Assembly (NCBI RefSeq): GCF_900188385.1
Contig: NZ_FZOI01000004.1
Location: forward strand, 310,001 to 374,000
Direction: 5' to 3'
DNA length: 64,000 bases
Source of the DNA: Azospirillum sp. RU38E
GTDB lineage: Bacteria; Pseudomonadota; Alphaproteobacteria; Azospirillales; Azospirillaceae
Positions 29,065-39,537 of this stretch are shown here, in pieces (the first letter of the stretch is position 1; every line of letters begins with the position of its first letter). The translations under genes were made by a program, and so were the position numbers. The notes beneath the pieces were generated by a model, which searched no databases, was not told where the DNA came from, and saw nothing but the letters and a program-made list of their open reading frames with translations.

Positions 29065-31473
29065 TCAATGGCGAATCACGCCATCCCGGTCCTCTTCCCC
29101 AGCTTTTCCGGGCATCTGAGCCACTTCGTCGGGCTCAGACCACTCAATTTCAACCGGAGCGGAGGCCAACGCGTTGGCAATCACCTCATCAACCGTCGAA
29201 ACCGGGATGATTGTCAGGCCCTTCTTCACATTGTCGGGGATCTCCGCCAGGTCCTTTTCATTCTCCTGGGGAATCAGAACCCGCTTGATGCCGCCCCGCA
29301 AGGCCGCCAGCAGCTTCTCCTTCAGCCCGCCAATCGGCAGCACCTTGCCGCGCAGGGTGATTTCACCGGTCATCGCAATATCCTTGCGCACCGGGATGCC
29401 GGTCAGCACGGAGACGATGGTGGTGATCATGGCCACACCGGCCGAGGGGCCGTCCTTCGGGGTGGCCCCCTCCGGCACATGGACATGGATGTCACGCCGT
29501 TCGAACAGGGTCGGCTTGATGCCGAATTTCAGCGAATTCGCCTTCACATAGGATTCGGCGGCCTGCACCGATTCCTTCATCACATCGCCCAACTTGCCGG
29601 TGGTCTGGATGCGGCCCTTGCCGCGCAGCATCACCGCCTCGATGGTCAGCAGCTCGCCGCCCACCTCGGTCCAGGCCAAACCGGTGGTCGCCCCCACCTG
29701 ATCCTCCAGCTCCGCCTCACCAAAGCGGAAGCGGCGGACGCCGGCGAACTTCTCCAGATTTTTCGGCGTCACCTTCACCTTGGTGACACCCTGCATCAGG
29801 ATTTCCTTGATCGCCTTACGGGCCAGGTTCGCCAGCTCGCGTTCCAGCGACCGCACGCCGGCTTCGCGGGTGTAGTAGCGGATCAGGTCGCGGAGTGCCT
29901 CGTCGCTGATGGCAAACTCGCCTTCCTTCAGCCCATGGTCGGTCACCTGCTTGGCGATCAGGTGGCGCTTGGCAATCTCCACCTTCTCATCTTCGGTGTA
30001 ACCGGACAGGCGGATGATCTCCATACGGTCCAGCAGCGGCTGCGGCATCCGCAGCGAGTTGGCCGTGCAGACGAACATCACGTCGGAAAGGTCGTAATCC
30101 ACCTCCAGATAATGGTCGCTGAAGGTGCTGTTCTGTTCCGGGTCCAGCACTTCCAGCAGAGCCGAAGACGGGTCGCCGCGCCAGTCGGCGCCCAGCTTGT
30201 CGATCTCGTCCAGCAGGAACAGCGGGTTGGAGGTCTTGGCCTTCTTCATGCCCTGAATGATCTTGCCGGGCATGGAGCCAATATAGGTGCGGCGGTGACC
30301 GCGCACCTCGGCCTCATCGCGCACGCCGCCCAGCGACATGCGCACAAAGGTGCGGCCGGTGGCCTTGGCGATGGATTTGCCCAGCGAGGTCTTGCCCACA
30401 CCCGGCGGACCGACGAGGCAGAGAATCGGCCCCTTCACCTTATCCATGCGCTGCTGCACGGCCAGATACTCAAGGATACGTTCCTTGACCTTCTCCAGAC
30501 CGTGATGGTCGGCATTCAGGATGGCTTCGGCGCCCTTGATATCCTTCTTGACCTTGCTGCGCTTCTTCCAGGGAATCGACAGCATCCAGTCCAGATAGTT
30601 GCGCACGACGGTCGCCTCGGCGCTCATCGGGCTCATGGTGCGCAGCTTCTTGACCTCGGCCTGGGCCTTTTCGCGGGCTTCCTTGCTGAACTTGGTCTTG
30701 GCGATCTTTTCCTCGATCTCCGCCACCTCGTCCTTGCCGTCCTCGCCCTCGCCCAACTCCTTCTGAATGGCCTTCATCTGCTCATTCAGATAGTACTCGC
30801 GCTGGGTCTTCTCCATCTGGCGCTTCACGCGGTTGCGGATGCGCTTTTCCACCTGCAGCACGCCGATCTCGCCTTCCATGAAGGCATAGACCTTCTCCAG
30901 CCGTTCCGCGACGGTGGGGGTCTCCAGCAATTGCTGCTTTTCGGGAATCTTCAGCTGAAGATGGCTGGCGATGGTATCGGCCAGCTTGCCCGGCTCCTCG
31001 ATCTGGTTGATCGAGACCAGCACCTCGGGCGGAATCTTCTTGTTGAGCTTGATATATTGCTCAAACTGCGAGACGGCGGCGCGGGACAGCGCTTCCAGCT
31101 CCTGCGGCTCGCTGGCCGCTTCCTCGATCAGTTCGGCATAGGCCTGGAAGAATTCCTCGCTCTCGCCGAACTTGGTGATGGTGGCGCGCTTGCCGCCCTC
31201 AACCAGCACCTTGACGGTGCCGTCGGGCAGTTTCAGCAGCTGCAACACCGTGCCGACGGTGCCGACACTATAGATGTCGGCCGGCGTGGGATCATCCTGT
31301 GAGGCGTTCTTCTGGGTGACCAGCAGGATCTGCTTGTCATCCTTCATCACGTCTTCCAGGGCGCGGACGGATTTTTCCCGGCCCACGAACAGCGGGACGA
31401 TCATATGGGGGAAGACGACGATGTCTCTCAGCGGAAGGACCGGGTAGAGAACACCACGGGGGATGTCCAGCAT
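29065..31473 (-). CDS. lon: ATP-dependent protease Lon
   Basis: Cytoplasmic AAA+ serine protease for misfolded and regulatory proteins. The 802-residue protein has the N-terminal substrate-binding domain ([20 protein letters not shown]), a Walker [14 protein letters not shown] in the middle, Walker B FLLDEIDK, and a C-terminal S16 peptidase domain with [11 protein letters not shown] carrying the catalytic serine and a downstream lysine. I chose the ATG at 31473 ([11 protein letters not shown]) because AGAAGG lies upstream. In alphaproteobacteria Lon degrades regulators such as CcrM and DnaA. Confidence 0.97.
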   Translation of the reverse strand: MLDIPRGVLYPVLPLRDIVVFPHMIVPLFVGREKSVRALEDVMKDDKQILLVTQKNASQDDPTPADIYSVGTVGTVLQLLKLPDGTVKVLVEGGKRATITKFGESEEFFQAYAELIEEAASEPQELEALSRAAVSQFEQYIKLNKKIPPEVLVSINQIEEPGKLADTIASHLQLKIPEKQQLLETPTVAERLEKVYAFMEGEIGVLQVEKRIRNRVKRQMEKTQREYYLNEQMKAIQKELGEGEDGKDEVAEIEEKIAKTKFSKEAREKAQAEVKKLRTMSPMSAEATVVRNYLDWMLSIPWKKRSKVKKDIKGAEAILNADHHGLEKVKERILEYLAVQQRMDKVKGPILCLVGPPGVGKTSLGKSIAKATGRTFVRMSLGGVRDEAEVRGHRRTYIGSMPGKIIQGMKKAKTSNPLFLLDEIDKLGADWRGDPSSALLEVLDPEQNSTFSDHYLEVDYDLSDVMFVCTANSLRMPQPLLDRMEIIRLSGYTEDEKVEIAKRHLIAKQVTDHGLKEGEFAISDEALRDLIRYYTREAGVRSLERELANLARKAIKEILMQGVTKVKVTPKNLEKFAGVRRFRFGEAELEDQVGATTGLAWTEVGGELLTIEAVMLRGKGRIQTTGKLGDVMKESVQAAESYVKANSLKFGIKPTLFERRDIHVHVPEGATPKDGPSAGVAMITTIVSVLTGIPVRKDIAMTGEITLRGKVLPIGGLKEKLLAALRGGIKRVLIPQENEKDLAEIPDNVKKGLTIIPVSTVDEVIANALASAPVEIEWSEPDEVAQMPGKAGEEDRDGVIRH

Positions 31474-31690
31474 ATCTATCTGCCTTCTGATCTCAATGCA
31501 CCGCCAGCCCCGCTGGGCCTGGACCCGACCGCCCGCCCCAGATGGGCACGGCAATGAACGGTGGGTGACGGTTCAGCTGTTAACGTGGCACAGGGGTGTG
31601 CCCCCTTCAAGGGCTTGAACCGTGACCAACGCGCACTAAAGGTCAGGGTGGGCGGATAAAGCCACCCGTTGCGGGGGCGGAAAAATACAA

Positions 31691-31724
31691 AAAGGGCTGT
31701 CCGATCATCCCGGACAGCCCTTTG
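31691..31724 (-). terminator. Bidirectional intrinsic terminator
   Basis: AAAGGGCTGTCC and GGACAGCCCTTT pair perfectly around a 9-nt loop. The minus strand continues TTTTTGTATTTTT, ending the cytochrome oxidase subunit gene before lon. Confidence 0.85.
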
Positions 31725-31760
31725 AACGTCGCTCAATCGATTAAAACCGATTCGAAATGC

Positions 31761-31985
31761 CTATATCTTACCCAGCAGGGCGAGAATGGCCGTGGCAACC
31801 CAGCCCAGCAGCATGAAAAATACCGCATAGCCCCAGCCCACAGCGAAATGCAGCATGAACATCAGCAGGATCAGCGTGACGCAGATGATGCTGATGGTAG
31901 TGAAGCGGGTGAAGGAATGCCACCCTTCCGCATGTTCGCGCACAAGCTTGTCATTGACCACCGCCGGTCCGTGGCTGCCCGCCAT
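31761..31985 (-). CDS. aa3-type cytochrome c oxidase subunit IV
   Basis: Small accessory subunit of the aa3 oxidase (74 aa). A polar N-terminus ending EHAEGWHSFTRFTT is followed by two hydrophobic segments, the pattern of the bacterial subunit IV family (PF07835 type). GGAGGAAGAATC precedes the ATG at 31985, fixing the start; an open frame upstream has no ribosome site. It is separated from the main cox genes, which are not in the window. Confidence 0.85.
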   Translation of the reverse strand: MAGSHGPAVVNDKLVREHAEGWHSFTRFTTISIICVTLILLMFMLHFAVGWGYAVFFMLLGWVATAILALLGKI

Positions 31986-32083
31986 GATTCTTCCTCCCTG
32001 ACTGTCATATCGACCAGTTATGTCAATTATGTACAGGCGGAACGGTTCCATGCCAAGGGGGGAAGTGCCGACCGGGGACGGGA

Positions 32084-32542
32084 CTAGCGGATATCCTTCA
32101 CCAGCCGCAGCGTCTCTTCCCCATAGCCCTGCCGGGCGTAGAAGGCGCGGCCGCGCGCATTGCTGGCGAACACATCCAGAGCCACATTGTCATAGCCCTG
32201 CCCACGCGCCCAGGATTCCACCGCCGCCATCAGGGCGGCGGCCACCCCCCTGCCCTCCGCCACCGGCGTGACGGCCAGCAGCGGCACATAGGCGCATTGC
32301 CGGTCGGTGAAGATATCCAGTTGCGGCTCGGCATGGATGAAGCCCAGCCGTTCATCCCCTTCGCAGGCGATGAAGGTGACGGCACCGGGCCGGGGGGCTT
32401 CCAGCGTTTCATGCATGAAGGCACGCTGGAAATGCATCACCTCCGCCGCCGTGCGCCAAGCCAGATCGGCCACCCCGGCCAGACGCGGGGCCTGGGCGTG
32501 GATGAAAGGCAGATCGTCGGCGGTGGCGGGGCGGATGATCAT
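32084..32542 (-). CDS. GNAT-family N-acetyltransferase
   Basis: A 152-residue acetyltransferase of the GNAT fold. The acetyl-CoA site lies around residues 89-104, VTPVAEGRGVAAALMAAVE, with the Q/R-x2-G-x-G/A-like loop. N-terminal IIRPATADDLPFI and C-terminal NARGRAFYARQGYGEE are typical. Substrate unknown. It lies 13 nt downstream of purN on the same strand and may be co-transcribed. Confidence 0.88.
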   Translation of the reverse strand: MIIRPATADDLPFIHAQAPRLAGVADLAWRTAAEVMHFQRAFMHETLEAPRPGAVTFIACEGDERLGFIHAEPQLDIFTDRQCAYVPLLAVTPVAEGRGVAAALMAAVESWARGQGYDNVALDVFASNARGRAFYARQGYGEETLRLVKDIR

Positions 32543-32555
32543 GGGATTTCAGCCG

Positions 32556-33215
32556 CTAAAGGGGCGACGCAACGGGGCAGATCACCGCTGCCGGCAACGT
32601 CGCCCCTTCGATATGAGCCACCAAGCCTTCCACCCGCACCCGTCCCTCCCCGATCAGCCGCACGGCCAGGGGATAGGCCTGATGTTCCTGCACCAGCACG
32701 CGGGCGGCCAGATCGTCGGGCGTGTCACCGGTCAACACTGGCACGGCGGCCTGCACGATGATCGGGCCTTCATCCATCACCTCGCGCACATAATGCACGG
32801 TGCAGCCATGGAAGCGCACACCGGCGGCCAGCGCGCGGGCATGGGTGTCGATGCCGGGGAAAGACGGCAGCAGCGACGGGTGGATATTGATCAGGCGGTC
32901 ATGCCAATGGGCCACGAATCCACCCGTCAGCAGGCGCATGAAACCGGCCAGACAGACCAACCCGACGCCCGCCTGCTCCAAGGCGGCCGTCATGGCCGCC
33001 TCATGCGCCGGCTTGTCGGCGAAATCCTTGGGCTTCAGCACAAGGCTGGGGATGCCGGCGGCGGTGGCACGGGCCAGCCCGCCGGCATCGGCCTTGTTGG
33101 AGATGACCAAAGCCACCTCCGCCGGGAAATCCGGGTCGCGGCAGGCGTCGATCAGGGCCTGCAGGTTCGACCCCCGGCCGGAGATCAGGACGCCCAGGCG
33201 CAGCTTCACGACCAA
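32556..33215 (-). CDS. purN: Phosphoribosylglycinamide formyltransferase
   Basis: Third step of de novo purine synthesis, using 10-formyl-tetrahydrofolate. The 219-residue protein begins with the GART signature [18 protein letters not shown] and contains [22 protein letters not shown] with the catalytic Asn-His-Asp group completed in [12 protein letters not shown]. It overlaps the end of purM by 10 bp, so the pair is coupled. The exact start among adjacent GTG codons is uncertain by a few residues. Confidence 0.95.
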   Translation of the reverse strand: MVVKLRLGVLISGRGSNLQALIDACRDPDFPAEVALVISNKADAGGLARATAAGIPSLVLKPKDFADKPAHEAAMTAALEQAGVGLVCLAGFMRLLTGGFVAHWHDRLINIHPSLLPSFPGIDTHARALAAGVRFHGCTVHYVREVMDEGPIIVQAAVPVLTGDTPDDLAARVLVQEHQAYPLAVRLIGEGRVRVEGLVAHIEGATLPAAVICPVASPL

Positions 33216-34264
33216 CGCTCCAGCCCGCTGATGGCGACGCGGTGATCGGCAGCGTCGCGCGGCACCACGGTGCCGATGCGGGTGACCTTTTCACCCTTCT
33301 CGGTCAGCAGCGCCAGGGCCTCGTCCGCCTTGTCGGCGGGGACGATGACCACCATGCCGATACCGCAATTGAAGGTACGGGCCATTTCCGTGGCATCGAC
33401 ATTGCCGGTACGCTTCAGCCAGCTGAACACCGGCAGCAATTCCCAAGTGGCAGCATCCAGATCGACGCCCAAGCCATCGGGCAGCACGCGCGGGATATTT
33501 TCCAGCAGGCCGCCGCCGGTGATATGGGCCATGGCATTCACCAGACCGGCGCGCACTGCCGCCAGCAGCGGCTTCACATAGATGCGCGTCGGGGTCAGCA
33601 GGGCGGCACCCAGGCTGCGACCGGCATCCCAGGGGCAGGCGCTTTCATAGGTCAGGCCAGAGACACCCACCAGCTTGCGCACCAGCGAATAGCCGTTGGA
33701 ATGCACGCCGCTGGAAGCCAGACCCAGCACCACGTCGCCGGCCTGCACCTTGTCGCCCACCAGCACCTGGGAGCGCTCAACGGCGCCGACGGAGAAGCCG
33801 GCCAGATCATAATCGCCCTCGGCATACATGCCGGGCATTTCAGCCGTCTCGCCCCCCACCAGGGCGCAGCCGGCCTGACGGCAACCCTCGGCGATACCGG
33901 CGACAATGGCGCGACCGGCGGTCACGTCCAGCTTGCCGGTGGCGTAATAATCCAGGAACAGCAGCGGCTCGGCCCCCTGCACCACCAGATCATTGACGCA
34001 CATGGCCACCAGATCGATACCCACCGTGTCATGGTGATTGGCATCGATGGCCACCTTCAGCTTGGTGCCCACACCATCGGTGGTGGATACCAGCAGCGGA
34101 TCGTGGAAGCCGGCGGCGCGCAGGTCGAACAGGGCACCGAAGCCACCCAGCCCGGCATCGGAGCCGGTGCGGGCGGTGGATTTCGCCAGCGGCTTGATGG
34201 CCTCGACCAGCGCATTGCCTGCATCGATATCGACACCGGCATCCCGGTAGGAATAGCTGCTCAT
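33206..34264 (-). CDS. purM: Phosphoribosylformylglycinamidine cyclo-ligase
   Basis: Forms the imidazole ring (AIR) in purine synthesis with ATP. The 352-residue protein starts [18 protein letters not shown], continues [20 protein letters not shown] and [20 protein letters not shown], all PurM signatures. I favour the ATG at 34264 since GAGG lies 9 nt before it; another at 34273 sits right on that site. Divergent from the DUF2066 gene. Confidence 0.96.
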   Translation of the reverse strand: MSSYSYRDAGVDIDAGNALVEAIKPLAKSTARTGSDAGLGGFGALFDLRAAGFHDPLLVSTTDGVGTKLKVAIDANHHDTVGIDLVAMCVNDLVVQGAEPLLFLDYYATGKLDVTAGRAIVAGIAEGCRQAGCALVGGETAEMPGMYAEGDYDLAGFSVGAVERSQVLVGDKVQAGDVVLGLASSGVHSNGYSLVRKLVGVSGLTYESACPWDAGRSLGAALLTPTRIYVKPLLAAVRAGLVNAMAHITGGGLLENIPRVLPDGLGVDLDAATWELLPVFSWLKRTGNVDATEMARTFNCGIGMVVIVPADKADEALALLTEKGEKVTRIGTVVPRDAADHRVAISGLERWS

Positions 34265-34381
34265 CGCCTTCATCCTCGCTGCTGGCGTAAAGGGGGCCGG
34301 GTGCGGTAGAACCAACCGCAACAAACCCGGCACCGGACTGTTTAGACGGCGCCGAACATAGCAATATCGGAAGCCAAGGCA

Positions 34382-35548
34382 ATGCCGGTTCCCTGCACCC
34401 CCGCTTTGCGCAAAGTCCTGTCCGCCACCTTGACCGTTCTGGCGCTGGCCCTGCCCGCCTGGGCTGCCCCGTCGGACGATCTGTTCACGGTGCGCGATGT
34501 TTCCGTTGATGTCACGGCGGATTCGGCCACGGCGGCGCGCGATCGCGGCATCCGCGACGGTCAGCGCAAGGCGTTTGAGGCTTTGTTCGACCGGCTGACC
34601 CCGGACAGCGCCCGCAGCGCCCTGTCCGGCCTGGATGGCGCCAGCATCGACCAGATGGTGCAGAGCTTTGAGGTGCAGGAGGAGCGCACCTCCGCCGTGC
34701 GCTATCTCGGCCGGCTGGCCGTCACCTTCAATCCGGCCGCCGTGCGCAACTTCATGCGCAGCCGTGGTGTCTCTTATACAGAGGTGCGGTCCAAGCCGGT
34801 GCTGGTGCTGCCGGTGGACCAGACTGGCGGCGCGCCCGTGCTGTGGCAGGCGGAAACCGGCTGGCGGCAAAGCTGGGCCAACCTGCCGCTGCAAGGCGGG
34901 CTGGTGCCGGTGACCGTTCCCTATGGGGAAGCGGCGGACGTGGCCGATGTCGGGGTGGAACAGGCCCTGTCCGGCGATGCCGCCGCCCTGCGCCGCATCG
35001 CCGACCGCTATCAGGCGGGCGACGTGGCCGTCGCCGTGCTGACGACAACCAGCGGCGGGGTGACCGCCACCGTCACCCTGCACCCGGCCAGCGGCAGCCC
35101 GGAAAGCTTCACTGTCAGCCAGCCGACGGTGACGGCCGGTGCCGACATGGCATCGCGCGGGAACCCGACCCTGCGGGAAGCCGTCACCAAGATTGTTGGC
35201 CGGCTGGAGGAACGCTGGACCGCGGCCAATGTGGTGGTCGGCGGAAATGAAGGCGGGCTGAGCCTGAAAGTGCCTTTCACCGCCCAGAATGAATGGGTGG
35301 AAACCCGCCGTCGCCTGTCGAAGGTTCCCACCATCACGCAAACCCGCGTCGTCTCCCTGGCCCGCGGCGGGGCAGAGCTGGAGCTGCGCTACATGGGCGG
35401 GCTGGAACAGTTGCGCAACGCCCTGGCCCAACAGGATCTGATCCTGAGCGAAGGCGGAGGTACTGGCGAACTGCGCTGGCGCGGGGCCGCAGCGGCGGCC
35501 AGCAGCACGCCTGCCCCGGCCCAAGCCGAGGCACCGGCGGTGCCGTAA
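34382..35548 (+). CDS. DUF2066 domain-containing secreted protein
   Basis: A 388-residue protein of unknown function with a Sec signal peptide (residues 1-28, [18 protein letters not shown]). The DUF2066 region follows: [20 protein letters not shown], then a helical [17 protein letters not shown] stretch typical of the family. A Ala/Pro-rich low-complexity tail ends the protein. In alphaproteobacteria this gene commonly sits between purM and a CDP-alcohol phosphatidyltransferase, exactly as here. Likely periplasmic. Confidence 0.8.
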   Translation: MPVPCTPALRKVLSATLTVLALALPAWAAPSDDLFTVRDVSVDVTADSATAARDRGIRDGQRKAFEALFDRLTPDSARSALSGLDGASIDQMVQSFEVQEERTSAVRYLGRLAVTFNPAAVRNFMRSRGVSYTEVRSKPVLVLPVDQTGGAPVLWQAETGWRQSWANLPLQGGLVPVTVPYGEAADVADVGVEQALSGDAAALRRIADRYQAGDVAVAVLTTTSGGVTATVTLHPASGSPESFTVSQPTVTAGADMASRGNPTLREAVTKIVGRLEERWTAANVVVGGNEGGLSLKVPFTAQNEWVETRRRLSKVPTITQTRVVSLARGGAELELRYMGGLEQLRNALAQQDLILSEGGGTGELRWRGAAAAASSTPAPAQAEAPAVP

Positions 35549-35577
35549 GGTACGGTTGCTGAAAAACGGTTCGGTCA

Positions 35578-35617
35578 AAAACGGCATCGGCGCACAGGCA
35601 CCGATGCCGTTTTTTTA
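35578..35617 (+). terminator. Intrinsic terminator after the DUF2066 gene
   Basis: ACGGCATCGG and CCGATGCCGT pair perfectly around a 10-nt loop, followed by seven T residues. Strong, plus strand. Confidence 0.9.
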
Positions 35618-35886
35618 TGGCCTCCCGATCCCCGGAAGCCAAATTGCCAATGATCAGAAGCGCTTGGCGATCCATGCACGGATTTGGACACATTATTCCT
35701 GAAACATGGGGATAATTTCATCAAAAGCGACTGGACAATCGGAACATTATAGGAACATCTTTTCCCCAGCCGTGGATAATGGGGAATATGGGCATGGGGG
35801 TCCGGGTGGGGGCCGGGGCCTCTATAAGGCGTCTGCAAAAGCGCCTAGATTAAATTCAGAACCTGCCCCTGCCGGATCACGCCCGC
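35618..35886. other. Non-coding leader upstream of the phosphatidyltransferase gene
   Basis: No gene is visible. It holds an inverted repeat TTCCCCA (35762-35768) / TGGGGAA (35780-35786) and, inside it, TTATCCACG on the minus strand at 35771-35779, one base off the DnaA-box consensus. It also has a repeated GGAACAT near 35740-35757. It must contain the promoter for the three downstream genes including hdaA; I could not fix a -35/-10 pair. Confidence 0.4.
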
Positions 35887-36492
35887 ATGAAAACCGAAAC
35901 ACCGAACCCAATGCTGCACGTGCCGAACCTGATCACAGGCGGCCGTCTGCTGGCCGTGCCGGTGACGGTATGGCTGATTCTGTCCGACCACCTGATTCTG
36001 GCATTCTGGCTGTTCATGCTGGCAGCCATTTCCGACGGGCTGGACGGGATGATCGCGCGGCTGTTCCGGGCGCGCAGCAAGCTGGGTGCCTGGCTAGACC
36101 CGCTGGCCGACAAGGCCCTGCTGGTCGGCTGTTTCGTGGCCATGGCCACGGTGGGGCTGGTGCCGCTCTGGCTGGTGGCGCTGATTTTGCTGCGGGATAT
36201 CACCATTATCCTGGGGCTGGCCGTGCTGCTGGTGATGCTGCGCGAAAGGCTGTCCATCCAGCCGCTCTGGGTGGGCAAGCTCAATACCGCGCTGCAACTG
36301 GCCTTGGCGGCGCTGATTCTGGCCGTCTATGGCGCCCGTCTGGCCCCGGAAGACTATGTATTGCCGGCGGAACTGCTGGTCGCCGCTACCACGCTCTGGT
36401 CGATGGTGGCCTATGTGCTGCGCGGATTGTTCATCCTGCGCACACGCAATGCCGGGGATGATGCCGGCGACCAACCGGGAGACGCGGCATGA
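35887..36492 (+). CDS. CDP-alcohol phosphatidyltransferase
   Basis: Membrane enzyme of phospholipid synthesis, most similar in layout to phosphatidylglycerophosphate synthase. The 201-residue protein has the complete catalytic motif D50-x2-D53-G54-x2-A57-R58-x8-G67-x3-D71-x3-D75 and about five to six hydrophobic segments. Whether it makes phosphatidylglycerophosphate (PgsA) or another lipid cannot be decided; a second family copy elsewhere is common. It overlaps the next gene by 4 bp (ATGA). Confidence 0.88.
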   Translation: MKTETPNPMLHVPNLITGGRLLAVPVTVWLILSDHLILAFWLFMLAAISDGLDGMIARLFRARSKLGAWLDPLADKALLVGCFVAMATVGLVPLWLVALILLRDITIILGLAVLLVMLRERLSIQPLWVGKLNTALQLALAALILAVYGARLAPEDYVLPAELLVAATTLWSMVAYVLRGLFILRTRNAGDDAGDQPGDAA

Positions 36493-37649
36493 AGGCCGGA
36501 CGGCAATGGCGATTCTGGGTCTGGGGGCTGGTGGTCTTCATCGCCCTAGTCTGGCTGCTGCGCAGCATGTTGGCCCCGTTCGTGGCCGGCATGGCGCTGG
36601 CCTATCTGCTGGACCCGGTGACCGACCGGCTGGAACGGCACATGCCGCGCTGGGCCGCCACCAGCGTCGTTCTGCTCGGATTCGCCCTCACGGCGGTACT
36701 GGCCCTGCTGTTGTTGGTGCCGCTGCTGCAGGGCCAGATCGTGCAATTGATCGATGCCGCCCCGCAATGGATCGCCTGGGCCAAGCGGGAATTGCTGCCG
36801 CAGATTCAGCGCTTCATCAACCGGCTCTCGCCGGAGGATGTGGAACGGCTGCGCAGTGCCGCCGGTGATTATGCCGGCACCGCGATGAGCTGGACGGCCG
36901 ATTTCCTGAAAGGGCTGGTGAGCCAGGGTGTTGCCCTGGTGGATATCATCTCCGTCACCTTCATTACCCCCATCGTCGCCTTTTACCTGTTGCGCGACTG
37001 GGACCGGATGGTCGGTGCCATCGATGGCTGGCTGCCCCGCCAGCAGGCCGACACCATCCGTGAACAGGCCCGCGCGGTGGACACCACCCTGGCCGGATTC
37101 GTGCGCGGGCAGGCCACGGTCTGTCTGGCGCTGGGCAGTTTCTATGCCATCGCCCTGTCGCTGGCCGGGCTGGATTTCGGCCTGATCGTCGGCATGATCT
37201 CCGGCCTGCTCTCCTTCATCCCCTTTGTCGGCTCGCTGGTGGGGTTCTGTGCCTCTGTCGGCATCGCCCTGTTCCAGTTCGACGAACTGTGGCGGGTCGG
37301 CATCGTGGTCGGCATTTTCTTCTTCGGCCAGGCCGTGGAAGGCAATGTGCTGACGCCAAAGCTGGTGGGCGACAAGGTGGGGCTGCATCCGGTCTGGGTG
37401 ATTTTCGCCCTGATGGCCGGTGGCGCGCTGTTCGGATTCGTCGGCGTGCTGCTGGCCATGCCGGTGGCAGCCGTCATCGGCGTGCTGGTCCGATTCGCCA
37501 TCACCCGCTACCTGGACAGCAGCCTTTATCACGGCCCCCTGCCACCAGCGCCGCCCTGCCCTGACTTGGGCGCCGACCCGCTTCCCGCCAATCCCGCCGC
37601 GGAAGGTACCGACCTCCGCCGCCCCGCAGATATTCCGGCCGCACCATGA
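36489..37649 (+). CDS. AI-2E family (PerM-like) membrane transporter
   Basis: A 386-residue polytopic membrane protein of the AI-2E/PerM family: about eight helices, a hydrophilic loop of some 100 residues in the first half and the conserved SFIPFVGSLVG and GLHPVWVIFALMAGGALFGF segments. Members export small molecules or act as Na+/H+ antiporters; the substrate here is unknown. 4-bp overlaps on both sides tie it to the phosphatidyltransferase and hdaA in one operon. Confidence 0.88.
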   Translation: MKAGRQWRFWVWGLVVFIALVWLLRSMLAPFVAGMALAYLLDPVTDRLERHMPRWAATSVVLLGFALTAVLALLLLVPLLQGQIVQLIDAAPQWIAWAKRELLPQIQRFINRLSPEDVERLRSAAGDYAGTAMSWTADFLKGLVSQGVALVDIISVTFITPIVAFYLLRDWDRMVGAIDGWLPRQQADTIREQARAVDTTLAGFVRGQATVCLALGSFYAIALSLAGLDFGLIVGMISGLLSFIPFVGSLVGFCASVGIALFQFDELWRVGIVVGIFFFGQAVEGNVLTPKLVGDKVGLHPVWVIFALMAGGALFGFVGVLLAMPVAAVIGVLVRFAITRYLDSSLYHGPLPPAPPCPDLGADPLPANPAAEGTDLRRPADIPAAP

Positions 37650-38395
37650 TCATGGATACGACAATGCCCATCGGCTCCCTTCCTCCGGGACTGCCGTTGA
37701 GCAGCACCCGGCAAATCCCCCTGGATCTGGGTCACCGTTCCGCCATGGGCGAGGCGGATTTTCTGGTGGCACCCGGCAACCAGGATGCCGTCGCCTGGCT
37801 GGACAGCTGGCCGGACTGGCCGGCCCCGGCCCTGGTGATTTTCGGCCCCAGCGGTTCCGGTAAAAGCCATCTGGCACAGATCTGGCGCGCCCGCGCGCGC
37901 GCCAACCTGTTGCAGGTGGATGATCTGCGTACCGACGACCTGCCCGACCTGCTGCACCCCACCCGCGCCGCCGTGCTGGATGGCGCGCAGCAGGTGGCCG
38001 GCGACCCGGTGCTGGAACGCGCTTTGTTCCATCTCTACAATCTGGCCCGCGATGCCGGCGGCCATCTGCTGCTGCTGGCGGACAAGGCGCCCATCAATTG
38101 GGTGCTGCGCCTGCCGGACCTGCGCTCGCGCCTGCTGGCGGCCCCGGCCGTCGGCATGGCCGCCCCCGATGATGCCCTGTTCATGGCCGTGCTGGTGAAG
38201 CTGTTTGCCGACCGGCAGATCAGGGTGGGGGAAGAGGTGATTGTCTGGCTGCTGACCCGCACGGAGCGTAGCTTTGCCAACGCCCGCCGGGTGGTGGACC
38301 GACTGGACCGGGAAGCGCTGGCCGCCAAGAAGCCGATCACCGTGCGATTCTGCCGGCAAATTCTGGGGGACAGCGGCGAATCGGCCTGGGCCTGA
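37646..38395 (+). CDS. hdaA: DnaA regulatory inactivator HdaA (Hda-like)
   Basis: A 249-residue DnaA-related AAA+ protein without a DNA-binding domain. Walker A GPSGSGKS lies at 67-74, then LLQVDDLRTDDL, and the C-terminal half has the sensor-like SRLLAAPAVGM and TERSFANARRVVDRLDREAL. By homology to Caulobacter HdaA it stimulates ATP hydrolysis by DnaA with the beta clamp; the N-terminal QIPLDLGH is a plausible clamp-binding motif. Start could be any of two Met codons at 1 and 3. Overlaps the upstream permease gene by 4 bp. Confidence 0.85.
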   Translation: MIMDTTMPIGSLPPGLPLSSTRQIPLDLGHRSAMGEADFLVAPGNQDAVAWLDSWPDWPAPALVIFGPSGSGKSHLAQIWRARARANLLQVDDLRTDDLPDLLHPTRAAVLDGAQQVAGDPVLERALFHLYNLARDAGGHLLLLADKAPINWVLRLPDLRSRLLAAPAVGMAAPDDALFMAVLVKLFADRQIRVGEEVIVWLLTRTERSFANARRVVDRLDREALAAKKPITVRFCRQILGDSGESAWA

Positions 38396-38412
38396 TTGCC
38401 CTTTCCCACCGG

Positions 38413-39000
38413 TCAGCCACCTTCCAGCAGCCGCACCTCCCGCCCGCGGTGATTCTTTTTCAGGTAATCCAGCCAGTCCGCCGGCCAATGCGCCGTGGCC
38501 CGCTGATAGATGGCGGGCAAGGCCGCCAGCAGCTCATCCCGGCAGCCCAGCATGTCACCGCCCATTTCCAGAATGCGCAGATTGGGCCAGGCCTGGGGCC
38601 GGATGCGCGCCACCTCCGCCAAGGCCTCCGCCGCCGGCCGATCCGGCCGCGCCTGGGCCAGAATCAGCGCCATCGCTGCGGTGGACCGCGACACGCCCAT
38701 ATGGCAATGCACCAGCAGATGCGCCTTTCCCGGCGGCTCTGCGGTCAAACTGCGCCCGAAATCCAGAATCTGGCGCACATGCGTCGTCTGTGGCGGCTGT
38801 TTGCCGGGCACCGGCTCCACCACATCATCGAATCGCAAATCCAGCCGCACATGCGCACCATAGCCGTTGAACACCGGCAGCTTGGACCTTCCAGGGTCCA
38901 TGATGGACAGCATATGGCTGACGCCGACCCGGCAATGGTCAGGCAATTCCTCGATCCCGCACACGGTGATGCGAAAAGGGGCATATTGGGTGCTGAGCAT
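38413..39000 (-). CDS. Protein-tyrosine-phosphatase-like protein
   Basis: A 195-residue cysteine phosphatase-fold protein with the P-loop H98-C99-x5-R105 (HCHMGVSRSTA) and a candidate general acid in DLRFDDVVEP (D54-D59). Dual-specificity/tyrosine phosphatase relatives occur widely in alphaproteobacteria; substrate unknown. The start codon at 39000 is directly preceded by a run of seven T that ends the tRNA-Lys terminator, so it lacks a normal ribosome site apart from GGCGGG 7 nt upstream. It is convergent with hdaA. Confidence 0.82.
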   Translation of the reverse strand: MLSTQYAPFRITVCGIEELPDHCRVGVSHMLSIMDPGRSKLPVFNGYGAHVRLDLRFDDVVEPVPGKQPPQTTHVRQILDFGRSLTAEPPGKAHLLVHCHMGVSRSTAAMALILAQARPDRPAAEALAEVARIRPQAWPNLRILEMGGDMLGCRDELLAALPAIYQRATAHWPADWLDYLKKNHRGREVRLLEGG

Positions 39001-39032
39001 AAAAAAACCCGCCGAGACTTATCTGTCTGGCG
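39001..39032 (-). terminator. Intrinsic terminator of the tRNA-Lys array
   Basis: On the minus strand CGCCAGAC and GTCT-C-GGCG pair with a single bulge around AGATAA, followed by GGTTTTTTT. The T-run touches the phosphatase ATG. Confidence 0.7.
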
Positions 39033-39071
39033 AGTATATCCGGATTTGATGTCAGGATGTTGTTTCAAGGT

Positions 39072-39147
<76 letters not shown>

Positions 39148-39182
39148 AACCTTGAGAGGCTGCAACGGTCAGGGATCAAGGT

Positions 39183-39258
<76 letters not shown>

Positions 39259-39294
39259 AACCTTGATATCCGCCGGAGCGGCCATTTTTGGGAA

Positions 39295-39370
<76 letters not shown>

Positions 39371-39537
39371 ATTCCCAACCCGCTTTCGCGGCCCCGACGC
39401 TTCGTTCATCGCGTCGAGGCGCGCTGTGTAGCAAAGGGTTCACACCTTGTCGACAAGAAAATGAAGGCTGCCGACCGGGATTTCACGCAGCCGGGCACTG
39501 CAAGCAATTCAACCCTCTACCCCGGCCCCTGCCAGGG

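Noticed and set aside
29068-31302. 744-codon plus-strand open frame
   Set aside because: Shadow of lon, with the Leu/His/Gln-rich composition typical of such frames.
34265-35587. Long N-terminal extension of the purM frame
   Set aside because: It runs antisense through the DUF2066 gene; PurM homology starts only near 34264, where a ribosome site is found.
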